Positions 1 to 11,594 of a stretch of DNA of 37,345 nucleotides are shown in pieces; the stretch's first letter is position 1, and each line of letters opens with the position of its first letter. The stretch spans positions 1 through 37,345 of the forward strand of contig WKLE02004534.1 in NCBI GenBank assembly GCA_014885115.2, given 5' to 3'. Source of the DNA: Asterionellopsis glacialis. Lineage: Eukaryota > Bacillariophyta > Plagiogrammaphyceae > Rhaphoneidales > Asterionellopsidaceae. The translations under genes and the position numbers were made by a program. Under the pieces are notes generated by a model that was not told where the DNA came from, made no database searches, and was given only the letters and a program-made list of their open reading frames with translations.

Positions 1-1692
1 GCTGAAGAAAGGGGTCACCACTGGGGAGGCCGTGAATGGCAACAACAAGAATCATCAGTAATCCTATCCAGCAAATGCATGTTGGATCAGACACTCAACC
101 AATGGATGGAAAATATTAAAACTTGGCATACAAAAAATTGTCACAAAAATAAAAGACTCTGTTTTAGACACTGAAAAACACAATATTGTTGTCCCAGAAA
201 TTACAAGAAGTCACGGAAGATTCCAAGAGGTATCATGCAATTTCATGGACATCATGAGAGAAAGAAATTACAAATTTATAACCCAAGGCATCAACAACTC
301 CAGATACAACAAAAACAAATGAGATCCAAAACCATCAAAAACTATGTATCAACACTCAAACAAGTCAAGAAAACAAAAACCTTGACAAACACCAAACTAA
401 TTGCACTAAACCAAATTAAATATAAAGCAAACTAGTCGTTGAGGTACTAGTCCTAGTTCAGCCAGATGTGAAATTTAGCAGAGAAGAAAATACTAGAGGA
501 ATGGAAATAGTTGCCTTTTGAGTTTCATGCCTAGAACTCACAGGGAAAATGGTCCTTATCACATCAATCAACCAGTTGTGGTCAGTAAGATAGTTCCATC
601 TTGTAGATGCTGAAGAAGGGGTCACCACTGGCGATGAAGTTATGCTTAAAGTTTTAGATTTCAGTTGATTTGTGGTTATGTGGAGCAATGACAAAGGTGG
701 AGAATGGAGCCTGGAAGAAATTATTTGTTTTTATCATAGCAGCAGTGATGCACAGGTGAGAGGCCTCAACGCCATGACGTGTGATCTCATGTAGGTCATA
801 ATAAACACAGTTGATTGCCAGTGGTCCATGATCATGATGTGGGATTTGTTGGTGTAATTTAAAAACATTGCACTATAGGCAGACCAGCACAATGAACCAA
901 GAGAGGGATAGCCAATACTATCTGATAGTGATCACAGAGTTAGTAATACTTGATACTAGTAATGTTATGCAACCTAAAACAAGTGATCCTGGGTTGAGGA
1001 ATGCACATCCGAGTTAATGCTCACATAAACAAAAGTTGTGTTTGTTAACCCCAATCTATTCTGGCCTTAAAAGGGGGGGTTAAGGCCTCAAAAATGATTA
1101 AGCCAAAACTGGCTCCCTTCAGAAATTTTGGTTAAGCAATGTGAGCCAATTTGGCTTGCTTTGTCATTTTAAGGCTTCAAAAGATGACACACAATAACCA
1201 TGCAGAGATTACCAACAAAATTCAGACTGTCTTCATCTGTTTGAGACAACAAAAAATAACAAAGGATTTTTATTCACACATTGATGGCAACAGCAATGCC
1301 ACATTATACAACAGTAAACCATTGTTTATTACCTGGTGGTGTGGACTATGTGTATGAAGTCTTCTTAAAGGATAGATCAAATTTAATCTAATATTTTGCA
1401 TCTGTTGAAATTATGACTAATGTTCTAAATAGATATGTACTAGAGAATCTTGACTGGAGATAATTACCACATGGTGTGCATGTGCTTGATCACCACCACA
1501 AAATGGGACATATGATAGCTGCTATTGAAATACATTTGTGACCAAATCCTTATTACCAGAGCAACTCTTTGTATGAAATATGAGAAGAAGATGCCACAAT
1601 CTCCTAGTAGTGGTATGCACACTATTTATTGATGTGGTCAAGACATTGAATACAGCCAATTATAAATTATTGCAGGAATTTTTTGATTTGTA

Positions 1693-2705
1693 CAGTCCAC
1701 ACACACCAATAAGAAATGTTGCATTTCTTAGGAAGCTTGGAAAATCACATTTTATAGAAACACCAAGCTTGAAATCTGAAATTGTTTCTTGTATGGCATG
1801 TTGGATTTTGGATGGGCACGCTTTTTTTCATTCTGTGTACAAATAATTTTTTTGTCATAGTTATCTTTTTACTAGTATTATTTTTACGTATTTTCAATGA
1901 ATACTAAATTTTACTTGTTTCATTTCAGAGCCTGTTTGTACTAAATTCTGTACCAACCCCAGAATGGAATCTGATATATGGGCCTAGTAATGTACCCAGA
2001 AAATTAGGCACCATTTTGCACAAATTGCATTTTTGAATGAGATATGCATGCTAAACTGCCACAGGAAAACCTGCACGGCACATTCACAATGGCAATAAAT
2101 CACCAAGAAACATAATAATAAACCCTTTTATTACTAACAATGATGATAATGTTCAAACTGTCATCACTGCATTAGTTGGATGGAACAATATTAGCCTCCA
2201 ACATGGTTGATTATTGACTGAATCTGGTAATTGTGTGTGTCAGTGAAAAAGTGGCTTTCACAACAAAACCACAATTAACCATATTTGAAGCCCCACATTC
2301 CCTTTTTTGTAATTTTTTTACATGGAGGTTCTGACATGGGTATATCGGATGCATAAGGAGGCTTGTTATATTTGTGTTGGTTTATTGTAGTGTGTAAACA
2401 CCTTTTTAAATCTTTTATCATTGTCAATTTGCCATGATATTACATGTGCACAAAAGACAAGAAAAAAATTATATCTCGCAACAATAAGACATACTGGTAC
2501 AATTACTTAACAGATAGGCAGATGAACCTAGATAGTTGAAAAATAATTCTGTTTATTTTTAATTATATTGTTTTTTAAATATGACATCACTATGTCATCA
2601 TTACTTAAGAAGTATGTTTTATTTCAAGCTTGAGATTTTTGGATTTTAGTAGAAACAGCAAGCTTGACAAAAATTGGGCCATTTCTTATTGGTGCGTGTG
2701 GACTG
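1693..2705. mobile_element. Non-autonomous TIR element, TA-flanked (copy 1)
   Basis: The left end (CAGTCCACACACACCAATAA, continuing to AAGAAATG) and the reverse complement of the right end (CAGTCCACACGCACCAATAA, continuing to AAGAAATG) agree at all but one of the first 26 positions. Weaker similarity continues for about 100 bases, including AAGCTTG blocks. The element is bounded by TA on both sides (1691-1692 and 2706-2707). TA duplication and a CAGT start are typical of Tc1/mariner-type transposons. Directly inside the left end lies a TAAGAAATG/CATTTCTTA hairpin. The interior of about 1 kb has no transposase frame, so it would be non-autonomous or decayed. It could instead be two separate solo ends. 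Confidence 0.6.
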
Positions 2706-5700
2706 TATGGAGTTCTGCCATCAAAAAACTTACAAAAACCATTAAAACTTACTAAGCCAATATTCAAGTACAATTGAGCACTACCAGAGAGAAACAAATG
2801 GATACTCCCTACACTGTTGTTAGAGTAGAGCTCCAACATACAAGGTGTTAAGATACAAAGCACCAATTTTATCTACCTTCCTGCGATCCAAGCATTTGCA
2901 GCAGAAGACTGACAAATGGAAAATATTGCAAATTGGAAGGTGTGAGTTTTGTGATGTACAGACACTGCATTAATAACAAGAATATGGATACCTGCTTGTC
3001 ACCAAAACACTAAAACCAGCATTGGTAGACTCTTCAATAATTATATCTAGTACTAAACTATTATACTTCTTCAATGATGACATGTTATTTTTTGAAACTA
3101 AAGCTAAAATGAAAGAAATTTTGCAACATGGTAGTATAAATTCTACCACTTTAAGATATTTGGAATAAAGATACTATTTGAAGGTGAAAATGATAAACCT
3201 TCAAACAAGATAATAAGTGTATGAAATTCCTAGCAAACCTTGAGGATAACCAACAATACTACACAATAGACTTTGGGAAAAATATACATTTCTTGCAGTA
3301 AGCAAAAGTCCAACTTAATCTTGTATCTTATTTTGTACAAGTACCTCTGGTTAATTTCAGTCACAAATCCAGTTTTGACTGGTCTGAGGTAGTCTCATAA
3401 CAGGTACTCCTCTGTCAACAGCTAAAAAATAAAAATCTAAAATCCTGAGAAAATGTTAGAATACACCTTACAAGCTATCTGTTCTGTGATTCAGTGGGTG
3501 GTAGCTGATGGATAATATTGAAAAAAATTCTTGATTGTGATTTGGATGGCTATGCTGACTCTTTAGATCATTTTTTTGTGGAAAATTGGATGTCACAATT
3601 GTTAGTAGTGCAGAATTCAAGAAGTAAGAAGAAGGGATTAAAGGTCAGACTCTGTATGTTGAGACAATATTTCATTCTAGTATTTACAAATTTGCATGAA
3701 CAACTGATGAATCAATTGCTTTGATTTTAGTTTTTAGCTTTTAGCTCAAGTTGTTTCATTATAAACACAACAAAACCTTTTGTGGTGCAAATTTTGAATA
3801 TAATTTATATTGCATGTGAACAAGAAAAAACACATGCTTTCTAAGTGAGGACTCACACCACAACCCTCTACAATACTGAACCATATCTATTCTTATGCAA
3901 AAGAATAGAAAAGAAAGTCAGTATCTTTTTAGTAATAGCTGCTAATACAAAAATCCTCTAAAGACAACTGTGGTGGTGGTAAAGTTCTTTTGGTCTTTGT
4001 TTCTCACTAAGTTCCTAAGAAAATCTTTCAATTCGATTTTTTGACTACAAGATTGCTCAGACATAACATTTAGGCAACAACTGTGATGCTGACTTTAATG
4101 CTATACAATCAAGGCTGAAAAGAATGAACAATCATCATGACCAACAATCTAAAGTATAGATGTGCTCTGTCTTGCACCTTGAATTGTAGTGGCCTTACTT
4201 TCTGTACAAAGCATTTTCCATTGCCAGTTAAAATCAACTTGACCCCTCCCCATGTCCTACAATCAAGAGTTATGTGTACTTGTAATGTCTGTTGCATTCT
4301 CCAAATGTTCTGTCCCATTCTAAAGTTTGGTGCTACATGAGAAATTGTGGTGGCATGCATCTTGTTTGTAATTTGTCTCAATTTGGGGTGACATTGGTAT
4401 TAGAGGAGTTCATACAAATGAAATTACATCACACTTAGTAAACCATAACCTGCACAACAAGGGCTATAATGTCCCTGGTGTGTGTAAGTATTTTATCAAG
4501 GCATAACATGGGTGGCATGCATGATGCTTTGTTATGACTGTTCACAAGAGATAGCACAGCATGCCCTTGGGGGGCATACATTTTTTTGGCTTTGTTTACT
4601 TTATTTTACAAGTGATGGCTCTTTTTGTTTTCTATAAGTAATTGCTCTGCAAATTGCAATCATCAGTGAAGTTTTTTTTATGGTTTAAACATACCCAAAT
4701 CTGTGTGTAACTCAACAAGAGGAAAATATGAAAGTAAAATATCATGTTTTCTTTTTGCAAATTTTGGTGCTATAGGAGAAAAGAAATTATGGCACTAAAA
4801 TGTCATTTCTTTGTTTTGATTTACACTTGGGGATGAGGTTGGCATTAAATTCTCATGCAATGCAATATGCCAAGAAATAAAGGGAAAGTGTATGAGAAAT
4901 CAGGACCCATCTTCCTTGTGACATATTTTGAGCTTGAAGAAAAGAAAAAGGACATTTAAGTGCCATACCTTCTTCTGATAGTTAAAAAGATCTGAAAAAT
5001 GCTAACAAACAAGGCTTTGGATGTTTTTGGTATAACAGCAAATAATTTGTTAGTGTTCATCTGGTTTTGAAGATTGAACCAGATGTATTTCTCTTCCTCC
5101 CTCTTAATAAGAGTAATAATAGATATGAAATTAGAATTCAAAGAAAAATGATAATTACAGCTTGTTGTATTAATAGTAATTGTAACCTCTATATTGTAGG
5201 CAATGTTTTAAGAGTATTACTGGAAAAACCAGGTGATGATGGGTGAAGCAGATAATGGCAATGGAAATTTTAACGTTGCTACCTTTTCAGTAGGACAAAT
5301 ACTGAAGAATAACTTGATATTTTAGTGTTGGGGGAGAGGTGTAGGGAGCTATTCATATTTGTTGTTTGATATGGAGTCTTTACATATGATTATTATCAGA
5401 GAGAGACATTCTTATTTTAAGCTCTGAAAATTATAGGGTTTTTGATTGGGAAGTTTCACCATAGTGGTTTCTTTCTATAAAGCATACTCAGCAACTTTAA
5501 AGTCTGCTGTAGACATATAATCATACTTAGTAAGTAAGAATTTTACTTGTTTATTTTTGTATGAAGGCTAAACAGCAAGCCCCCCAAAATTCTTCTGGAA
5601 AAAAGTCATGAGGTGGTAGGAGTGACTTAGTACACAAGAAATGCCCAAAATAAAATTAATAATATACTACCTTGGCAGATAGTAGTACATTATATTACAA

Positions 5701-6292
5701 AGTTAATGATTTGTAGCAATTGACAAAGTAGTAGCTGAAGAACAGGGACCAAAATTTGACTATCTGAATTAGCATCTCCTGTAGCCTCTAATGTAAAACA
5801 AACAGTAAACAGAATATACTATGATAATCCATGGCTAGGAATCCAATTGCAACAGCATCAATGATGATGTCTACTTTTTTTGGCCATTTACCAACACTTG
5901 TCCTGTAGCTAGACAAGAAAGGATATGGCTATTCATCTAATACACAGAGAAGTCAGCAATCCTATTATAACTAACTACTGTATTGAATGGTAGGCTAAAT
6001 TTGACCTATTTGTTCAATATATAAAAGGGAGAAACATTACCCTGAATCAGATAGTACCAATGGATGAGTTGCAGATTGACATGGGGAATTTAAAGTCATG
6101 GTTGATGTTCAACTCTTGATTTAAAATTGTAGTTTCTATATTCAAGAAATTGTCAGTAAATTTGGTTAAGATAAACTTTTTATATCTCTAATACAAGCAG
6201 ATACAAAGGCTGTGCCAGCAGACACTTTAAGTAAATACATCACAGGTACACACTAGTATTAGTATTATTTTCTAAACAATTAAACAATTATA

Positions 6293-6604
6293 CAGCCCAC
6301 CTCTGGTATTAAGAAATGGACCCTATTTTCATAAGCTTAGAATTTCTTATGTGAATGCTAAATGGCTAGCTTGCCTAAAGAAATATTTCTTACTAATGAT
6401 GCCATGATCATGTCATACTAGATCTCCAGTAAGAAGGAAAAAAATATATTATTCATGGGTCATGAGATTGGGGTCTGATTACATCAAAATTATGTAATGA
6501 AATAAGAAATGAAGGGGAAAGTTAGCTTGGGATTTCTTATTTTCAGGCAGAATGATAAGCTTGGGATTTAAGAAATGTCATTTCTTAATGCTGGAGGTGG
6601 AGTG
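6293..6604. mobile_element. MITE-like TIR element, TA-flanked (copy 2)
   Basis: This is a 312-base element. The left end begins CAGCCCACCTCTGGTATTAA and the reverse-complemented right end begins CACTCCACCTCCAGCATTAA. Both run into AAGAAATG, with about 21 of 26 positions identical. TA flanks both sides (6291-6292 and 6605-6606). Near the right end is a perfect hairpin, TTAAGAAATG and CATTTCTTAA around one base. AAGCTTA/AAGCTTG blocks follow, as in the element at 1693-2705, so the two belong to one family with the same 26-base terminal design. There is no coding capacity. Small size, TIRs and TA duplication are those of a Tc1/mariner-derived MITE. Confidence 0.65.
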
Positions 6605-9536
6605 TATACTAGTAAATACAGTTGCACTCAGTATATCTCAATGATTGTTTTTAAAATATTAGTACAGTAAGTAATAATGTCATTGATGTTAAAATCAAGA
6701 GATATAAATAGCTCCCAATAAATTCTCAGCTTCAAAATGTACAATACCTAAGCTCCAATATCACAGCAATATAGTTAAAACAAACTTTTGAAGGTGCAGT
6801 GATTACCTGGTACCACTACCTCTATGGAGAAATGTTTTAATATAAAAGGACACAGAAAAGGTCAACTTTAGTTTGTCAAAGCAACAGATCTCATAACTGC
6901 ACTTTATTTTTTATAAAATAAATGACAACAACAAGTGTCAAGTGCATTCAAATCTATATATTAGTTTCTTCACAATAGTCTGTCAAAACTGATCATTTTG
7001 CAAAAGCAATACGAGAGAGTTAGTAATACAAGACTAGGAAATAGAAGTAGAAATAATTTTGTTCTATTGGTCTATATTTTTATAAACAAAATACTACCAC
7101 AGGAAACAACAATGAAGCATGACATAATTAGAAAGAAATATTACAGCAAATAAACAAGAACCTACCAAAAATTTCCCAGAAATAATTGTATGCTTGAGTA
7201 GTATAAAATTGCAGCAGGAAAAAGAAGACAGAGGATCCATGGAAACTTGCTCTATGTAACAACTTGCTGAGTTGGCTGAAGAAAAATAGTGGCACAACAA
7301 CAATTCATGCTAGAAGGCAAGAACATCACAGTAAAGTAAGAAGTCAGCCTACTAGAACCCAGATTGGTTACTAGGATAAAAAATAGAAAGGGTGCTTAAT
7401 GATGTGATTGTTGGAGCAGACACGCAAACATCAAATAAACCAAATAAGACTCCAAATTTCTCATCAATTTTTTTTTGCAATTCTGGTCAGTAAGTACTGG
7501 GAGAACAGGCAAGAAAAAAAATTGACTTACACAAGACTTACCATGGTGTCAATTCTGACACCTCTATTATTGTATGATTGTGGTTATTACTGAAAAGTGA
7601 GTTATGGATCCTTTACTAGACAGATAGGAAATAACCAGTTTGATTTACACCTGGGATTCTGCATGAGATCAATATTTTAGTGATTGCTGTAAATTCTCCA
7701 CCATAAAAGTTAAAAATATAATTTTTGGGAAAATTATCCCAAGTATGCAAATGAGCGGCTCATCCAGAATTTCAGACTATAGATAAACTCTACAGATAAT
7801 GCTTTGTAACAGATACTGGTCATAATCTTTCATAAATGGTAAGACAACACGGATCATTTTCAGGGTGTTGGGAGTGCAAATAATAGGAAAAGTTAAAAAT
7901 AAAAAACCGTGGAGAAGATCGTTCCTCAGGGTGTTATGAAAAATGGGTTAATCCGTGGAGTGTTTTGTAATGCGTGACACCCGCCTCCCTTCATCTTCTC
8001 GGTTAGAAGTTCTCCTTGGCGTTTGGACAGCTGCTCGAGTCGAGTATCCTACAGTTAGTGCCAAGGCAAGGACTTAGGAGGTCTGTATTTCGTTAAAAAG
8101 GTAGTGTGATATCAAAATATTTATAGTTCCAATAAGGAGTTCTGATATTTTTTTGCTATTCTAAAAACAGCTTGATTATATGCCAATTGTACTATTCCTA
8201 TTGATTGTCACTCAATCAGGGGATGAAATGGATAGCATTATTATGATAAAAAACACATAACACACAGTATTTTGCATGCCATTGCCCTTCTAAAGATACC
8301 CAACAGAAACCTGATTGATACGTCAGATACGCTCCACGAACAACATATCACAGGAAAGAAAGAAGGTATATCATTGTAAGTATCTGGTATCGCTAACAAT
8401 CATTGGTCTAGAGGACCTGTACCAAGTAAATACAAGTACAAGGATGAGGGAAGGTACTACCTTTTACCTGGTACGAGTACCATATATCATCCTACCAGAG
8501 TACCGGTACGAGCTCGCACCAGTTACCATTAGTCTTACTCGTATCATTCCACCAGGTAAGTCGTAGGACTACCAGCACCGGTAACTAACTATCATCCACC
8601 AGCTACCTGGTCCAGGACAATGAATAATGTTCAGTACCTTTTCCTAAGTACACCAGACACTGACATCGCCATTCACCCATCCTCTTGATACGGCAATTAA
8701 AAAATTACTTCTTCCATAATTATCAGGATAGGACGATCTACATTATTGTAGAGAATACATATAATGAAACGAATTATGTTGTGATTCACATAGTACAAGA
8801 GAAAACTATACCTGATGTAGCAATAAAATGTCCGGAGAACTTAAGTGGACAAGATACAGTTCAGAAAGAATATAAATAATGAGAATTTTAACTTTTACCG
8901 GTATTTACCAATTACAATACATTACAGTGCTCGGTAGCACTGGTAGGAAGAAATCTCTACACCTTACCTGTACAGCAGGCAAAGTACCTGTACTATCTTG
9001 TATGAAACATTATCTAATAAAAAATAATGGTAACAACAAAACACAATGTACCCACAGGTACAGTAACTGTACAAATATGCCAGTACGTCAGAGCGCAAAA
9101 TTAATTTACGTTACTCGATTTTCAAATGAAAAAAACTCATCTGCTTGTGAACTATTATTTTTACATATAAAATCCTCCCCCATCTTAGTAGAAAAAATTA
9201 GTACCTGGTACCTTTGTATCAGGTACTGTACCAGGTATTTGTTCTGTACTTGTCTGATGGTAATTGTAAGGCATGGGTTATGTAAACCGGCAATCACAAG
9301 AACTATAAAACGAACATTACGAGAAGTCACAGATACTGCGTTCTTGTGTCATGTACTGTGAGACCTAGTAGGACCTACAGCAGGCAAGGGGTGTCTTCCG
9401 GTATACAGAATAGGTGAGTCTAAAAATAAATGTGAATGCGAGACTCATCTGGTATTTTTATTGGTGCAAAAAACACAAAATGAACAGATGTTTCAAATTT
9501 CACGATTACAAATAGAGAAAATAAAATGTTCGGGTG

Positions 9537-10512
9537 TGATACAAACTGTCACTATGATACCGGAGTCGATTTGAAAAACAGCTTTAAAACTATTTTACAT
9601 TTTACTGTGTATTGTGCAAAATATCCTAATCGTAGGGAAAGAAATCTGTGCGTAAGGGTTCGAATTCGCTTTATGCGATAAATACTCCGCGGCTGTGATA
9701 TCTGGAATGATATCACTTTCTTTAGCCTATCAGCGTCGCATTGATACCTCCATAAGAAGAGAAAGACGACATGAAAATAATGTGATACAATAAATAGTTG
9801 AGCTTATGCCCAAGAACGCTAAAGAATAATGAGAAACAACTGTACACAGTATAACCCATAATGCGAAATGTATTTCTGACGCACATGATCACTGACGAAA
9901 GCGAACAATCTCATACTTCTTGTACACAATTTAAAAGCAGATTATGCATCGACATAGAATTCTTTCATACTGCATTATTATTATAGCTAATAAATGCTAA
10001 TTCGTCAGAAACGCGTAGCTGTTTTAAAAGGCCTTTCTAATATTGGCATTGGTATCTTTATGGATACATGTAAACTTTCTTGTCTTACGATTAGAAGTAA
10101 AAAACAAGTGGTCTTTTCCTCTCTTATATAGGTCCGGTAACAAATCTGTGAGAATTTGGTGTAGTCCGGGATGTAGGTTTGTCGGAGATCATAAAGCTTG
10201 TGTCTGGTTTTAAGAACATGATTACGTCATAATTATTTGTCTCGGAGTTCTCCAAGGAATTCAGAATATACTGGTATTTCGTTTTATTATATACTTCTGT
10301 ATTTTATTATGATATATATTTTTTTATTAATTATATCCCTCTTTGGATGTCACGTATCACTGTTTAGTTCAGCTGAGAAACAAAATCCATCCAATCATCA
10401 TGCGATCTTTTCATACCGGCGATGATACGGAAACTCTTTCAGAACCGTTGATACCTGATATAGCGAAAACAAGAAACTGTGATACTTAAATTTTGGATTT
10501 GTCCAATGATAC
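9537..10512 (+). repeat. Cluster of TGATAC motifs
   Basis: TGATAC occurs on the plus strand at 9537, 9555, 9742, 9783, 10423, 10449, 10480 and 10507, plus one GTATCA near 10353. Roughly 0.6 would be expected in this length on both strands at this base composition. The function is unknown. It could be a regulatory site array or the relic of a diverged repeat. Confidence 0.4.
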
Positions 10513-10654
10513 AAGAGATAAATCGGTGAAATATTTTCAAAACGTCAGCTTCCTTCATTTTGATTGGATCATAGTTGACAGGTAGCCTTAAATCTGCTGT
10601 TTTGGATATCGCATTGATGAGTACTACATGTCTTTGCAGGCCAAATTTCCGCAT
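10439..10654 (-). CDS. Possible small protein or exon, 71 aa
   Basis: An ATG-started frame of 71 codons gives a mixed, non-repetitive peptide (starting MRKFGLQRHV, with an internal NYDPIKMKEADVLKIF stretch). Its composition is more protein-like than the surrounding frames. I recognise no family. It has no close neighbour gene and could be an isolated exon, a gene fragment or chance. No signal peptide or membrane segment is obvious. Confidence 0.2.
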   Translation of the reverse strand: MRKFGLQRHVVLINAISKTADLRLPVNYDPIKMKEADVLKIFHRFISCIIGQIQNLSITVSCFRYIRYQRF

Positions 10655-11362
10655 TTTATAATATTTTTGGTGTACTACTACCACCAAACTATCTTTACTG
10701 TATTATCACTCAGTCAAAAACTGCTTCACAGCTTGTTTTTCATCATAGACCACGTTTGTGAAATTACCAGTTTAGTTCGTACGTGAACAACCTGTTGCAC
10801 TTTGTTGTTGTGACCACGTCTGTCTGATCGTGAGAAATACTATATTCGATACAGTACAGTAATTATGGGTTCAAAATTTCTATTCGTGGAATTTTCTCCC
10901 ACTGGATCTGTGGTTATTCGGGATTCAGTTTTTGTTTTATGGTGGTGATTTTACAAAATTTTCTGTGAAAGATATGATCTTTACAGTGTTTCGTGAAGAC
11001 AAATTATTTTATCTTTCTCTATGAAAACAAGAAAAAGACGATAGGGAGTTGTACAGTAATTATGGAATGTTTATTGGTACAGGTATTATGAATTCTTCTG
11101 CCTGACGTGTTCTTGTTCCTTTTCCAGGGGAAACTACTAAGTAAATCATAGTTCAGATAACTCTGTTAAGTCTAATAAGGCTTTATTAAAGGCAAAAATC
11201 AGACAAACGCACGTAGTAGAAGCTGCGAAAACAGAAATCTGTTTTCCTACAGATTCATAATCTTAATGTTATATATAACAGAACATACTCTTGTAACGAT
11301 ATTACCTGCCTACTTGTCGTAATACTTCGGGATAGAGAATCACCGACATTATCATAGCACGG

Positions 11363-11410
11363 TACTAATACCTAGTACCTAGTACCAGGTACACAAATTA
11401 TACCAGGTAC
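11363..11410. repeat. TACCAGGTAC palindrome cluster upstream of the TPR gene
   Basis: Two TACCAGGTAC units (11383-11392 and 11401-11410) follow two diverged TACCTAG units. They lie 185-215 bases before the ATG of the TPR gene, so they fall in its likely promoter. The same motif recurs in other 5' intergenic regions of this window. Confidence 0.5.
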
Positions 11411-11594
11411 AAAAAAAACCAGAATCTTTCTCCATAGAAAAAAAAGGCACAAACTCACAAGGACAGTGTACAATCTTGTAACTCTCCTTCCATTCTTCTA
11501 CACACTTGCTCGTCACATCATAAATTTCATCTCTCCTCCCATTTTATTATTCTCATCACCTGTCAACATTGCTACAAACAAACAAACAAACATC

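Larger units (their letters stand above)
1..7800. other. Gene-free, CpG-depleted repeat block
   Basis: No reading frame here looks like a gene; all are short and lack recognisable domains. The outstanding property is base-step composition. By eye there are about 18 CpG in the first 4 kb and only three in 4,081-7,740 (near 5,272, 6,996 and 7,423), where roughly a hundred would be expected at this GC content. TpG and CpA are plentiful, which is the footprint of long-term CpG methylation followed by deamination, as known for silenced transposons. The frame starting at base 1 stays open for 57 codons to a TGA at 172-174 and could be the end of something outside the window, but it matches nothing I know. 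A short imperfect repeat links 1-26 and 609-633. Two inverted-repeat elements inside are listed separately. Confidence 0.7.
7860..11594. other. Gene-poor, CpG-normal intergenic region
   Basis: CpG density is normal again here. I see no convincing gene. The longest frame (8879-9361, plus strand) runs through the palindromic TACCTGG/CCAGGTA repeats, has no domain, and I regard it as chance. Contents seen: a short imperfect duplication of CAGGGTGTT...CCGTGGAG at about 7,861-7,960; dispersed TACCTGGTAC palindromes (8465-8474, 9201-9237, 11383-11410); and a cluster of TGATAC at 9537-10512. The last 200 bases form the likely promoter and 5' leader of the TPR gene, with an AAAC-rich leader just before the ATG. 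Confidence 0.6.

Noticed and set aside
4109..4381. 90-codon minus-strand frame in the CpG-poor block
   Set aside because: An opposite-strand frame of similar size overlaps it. It has no match to transposase or reverse transcriptase motifs, and CpG loss itself reduces some stop-generating changes.
1..7800. RIP (fungal repeat-induced point mutation) as cause of the CpG loss
   Set aside because: RIP would deplete CpA and enrich TpA, whereas CpA/TpG are abundant here. Gene content elsewhere is algal, not fungal.
8879..9361. 160-codon ATG frame on the plus strand
   Set aside because: It runs through the TACCTGG/CCAGGTA palindromes, whose repetition lowers stop frequency. The peptide has no domain, and a long opposite-strand frame overlaps it.
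9650..9680. GGTTCGAATTC, resembling a tRNA B-box
   Set aside because: The flanking bases do not form a T-arm stem, and no acceptor or anticodon arm can be drawn.
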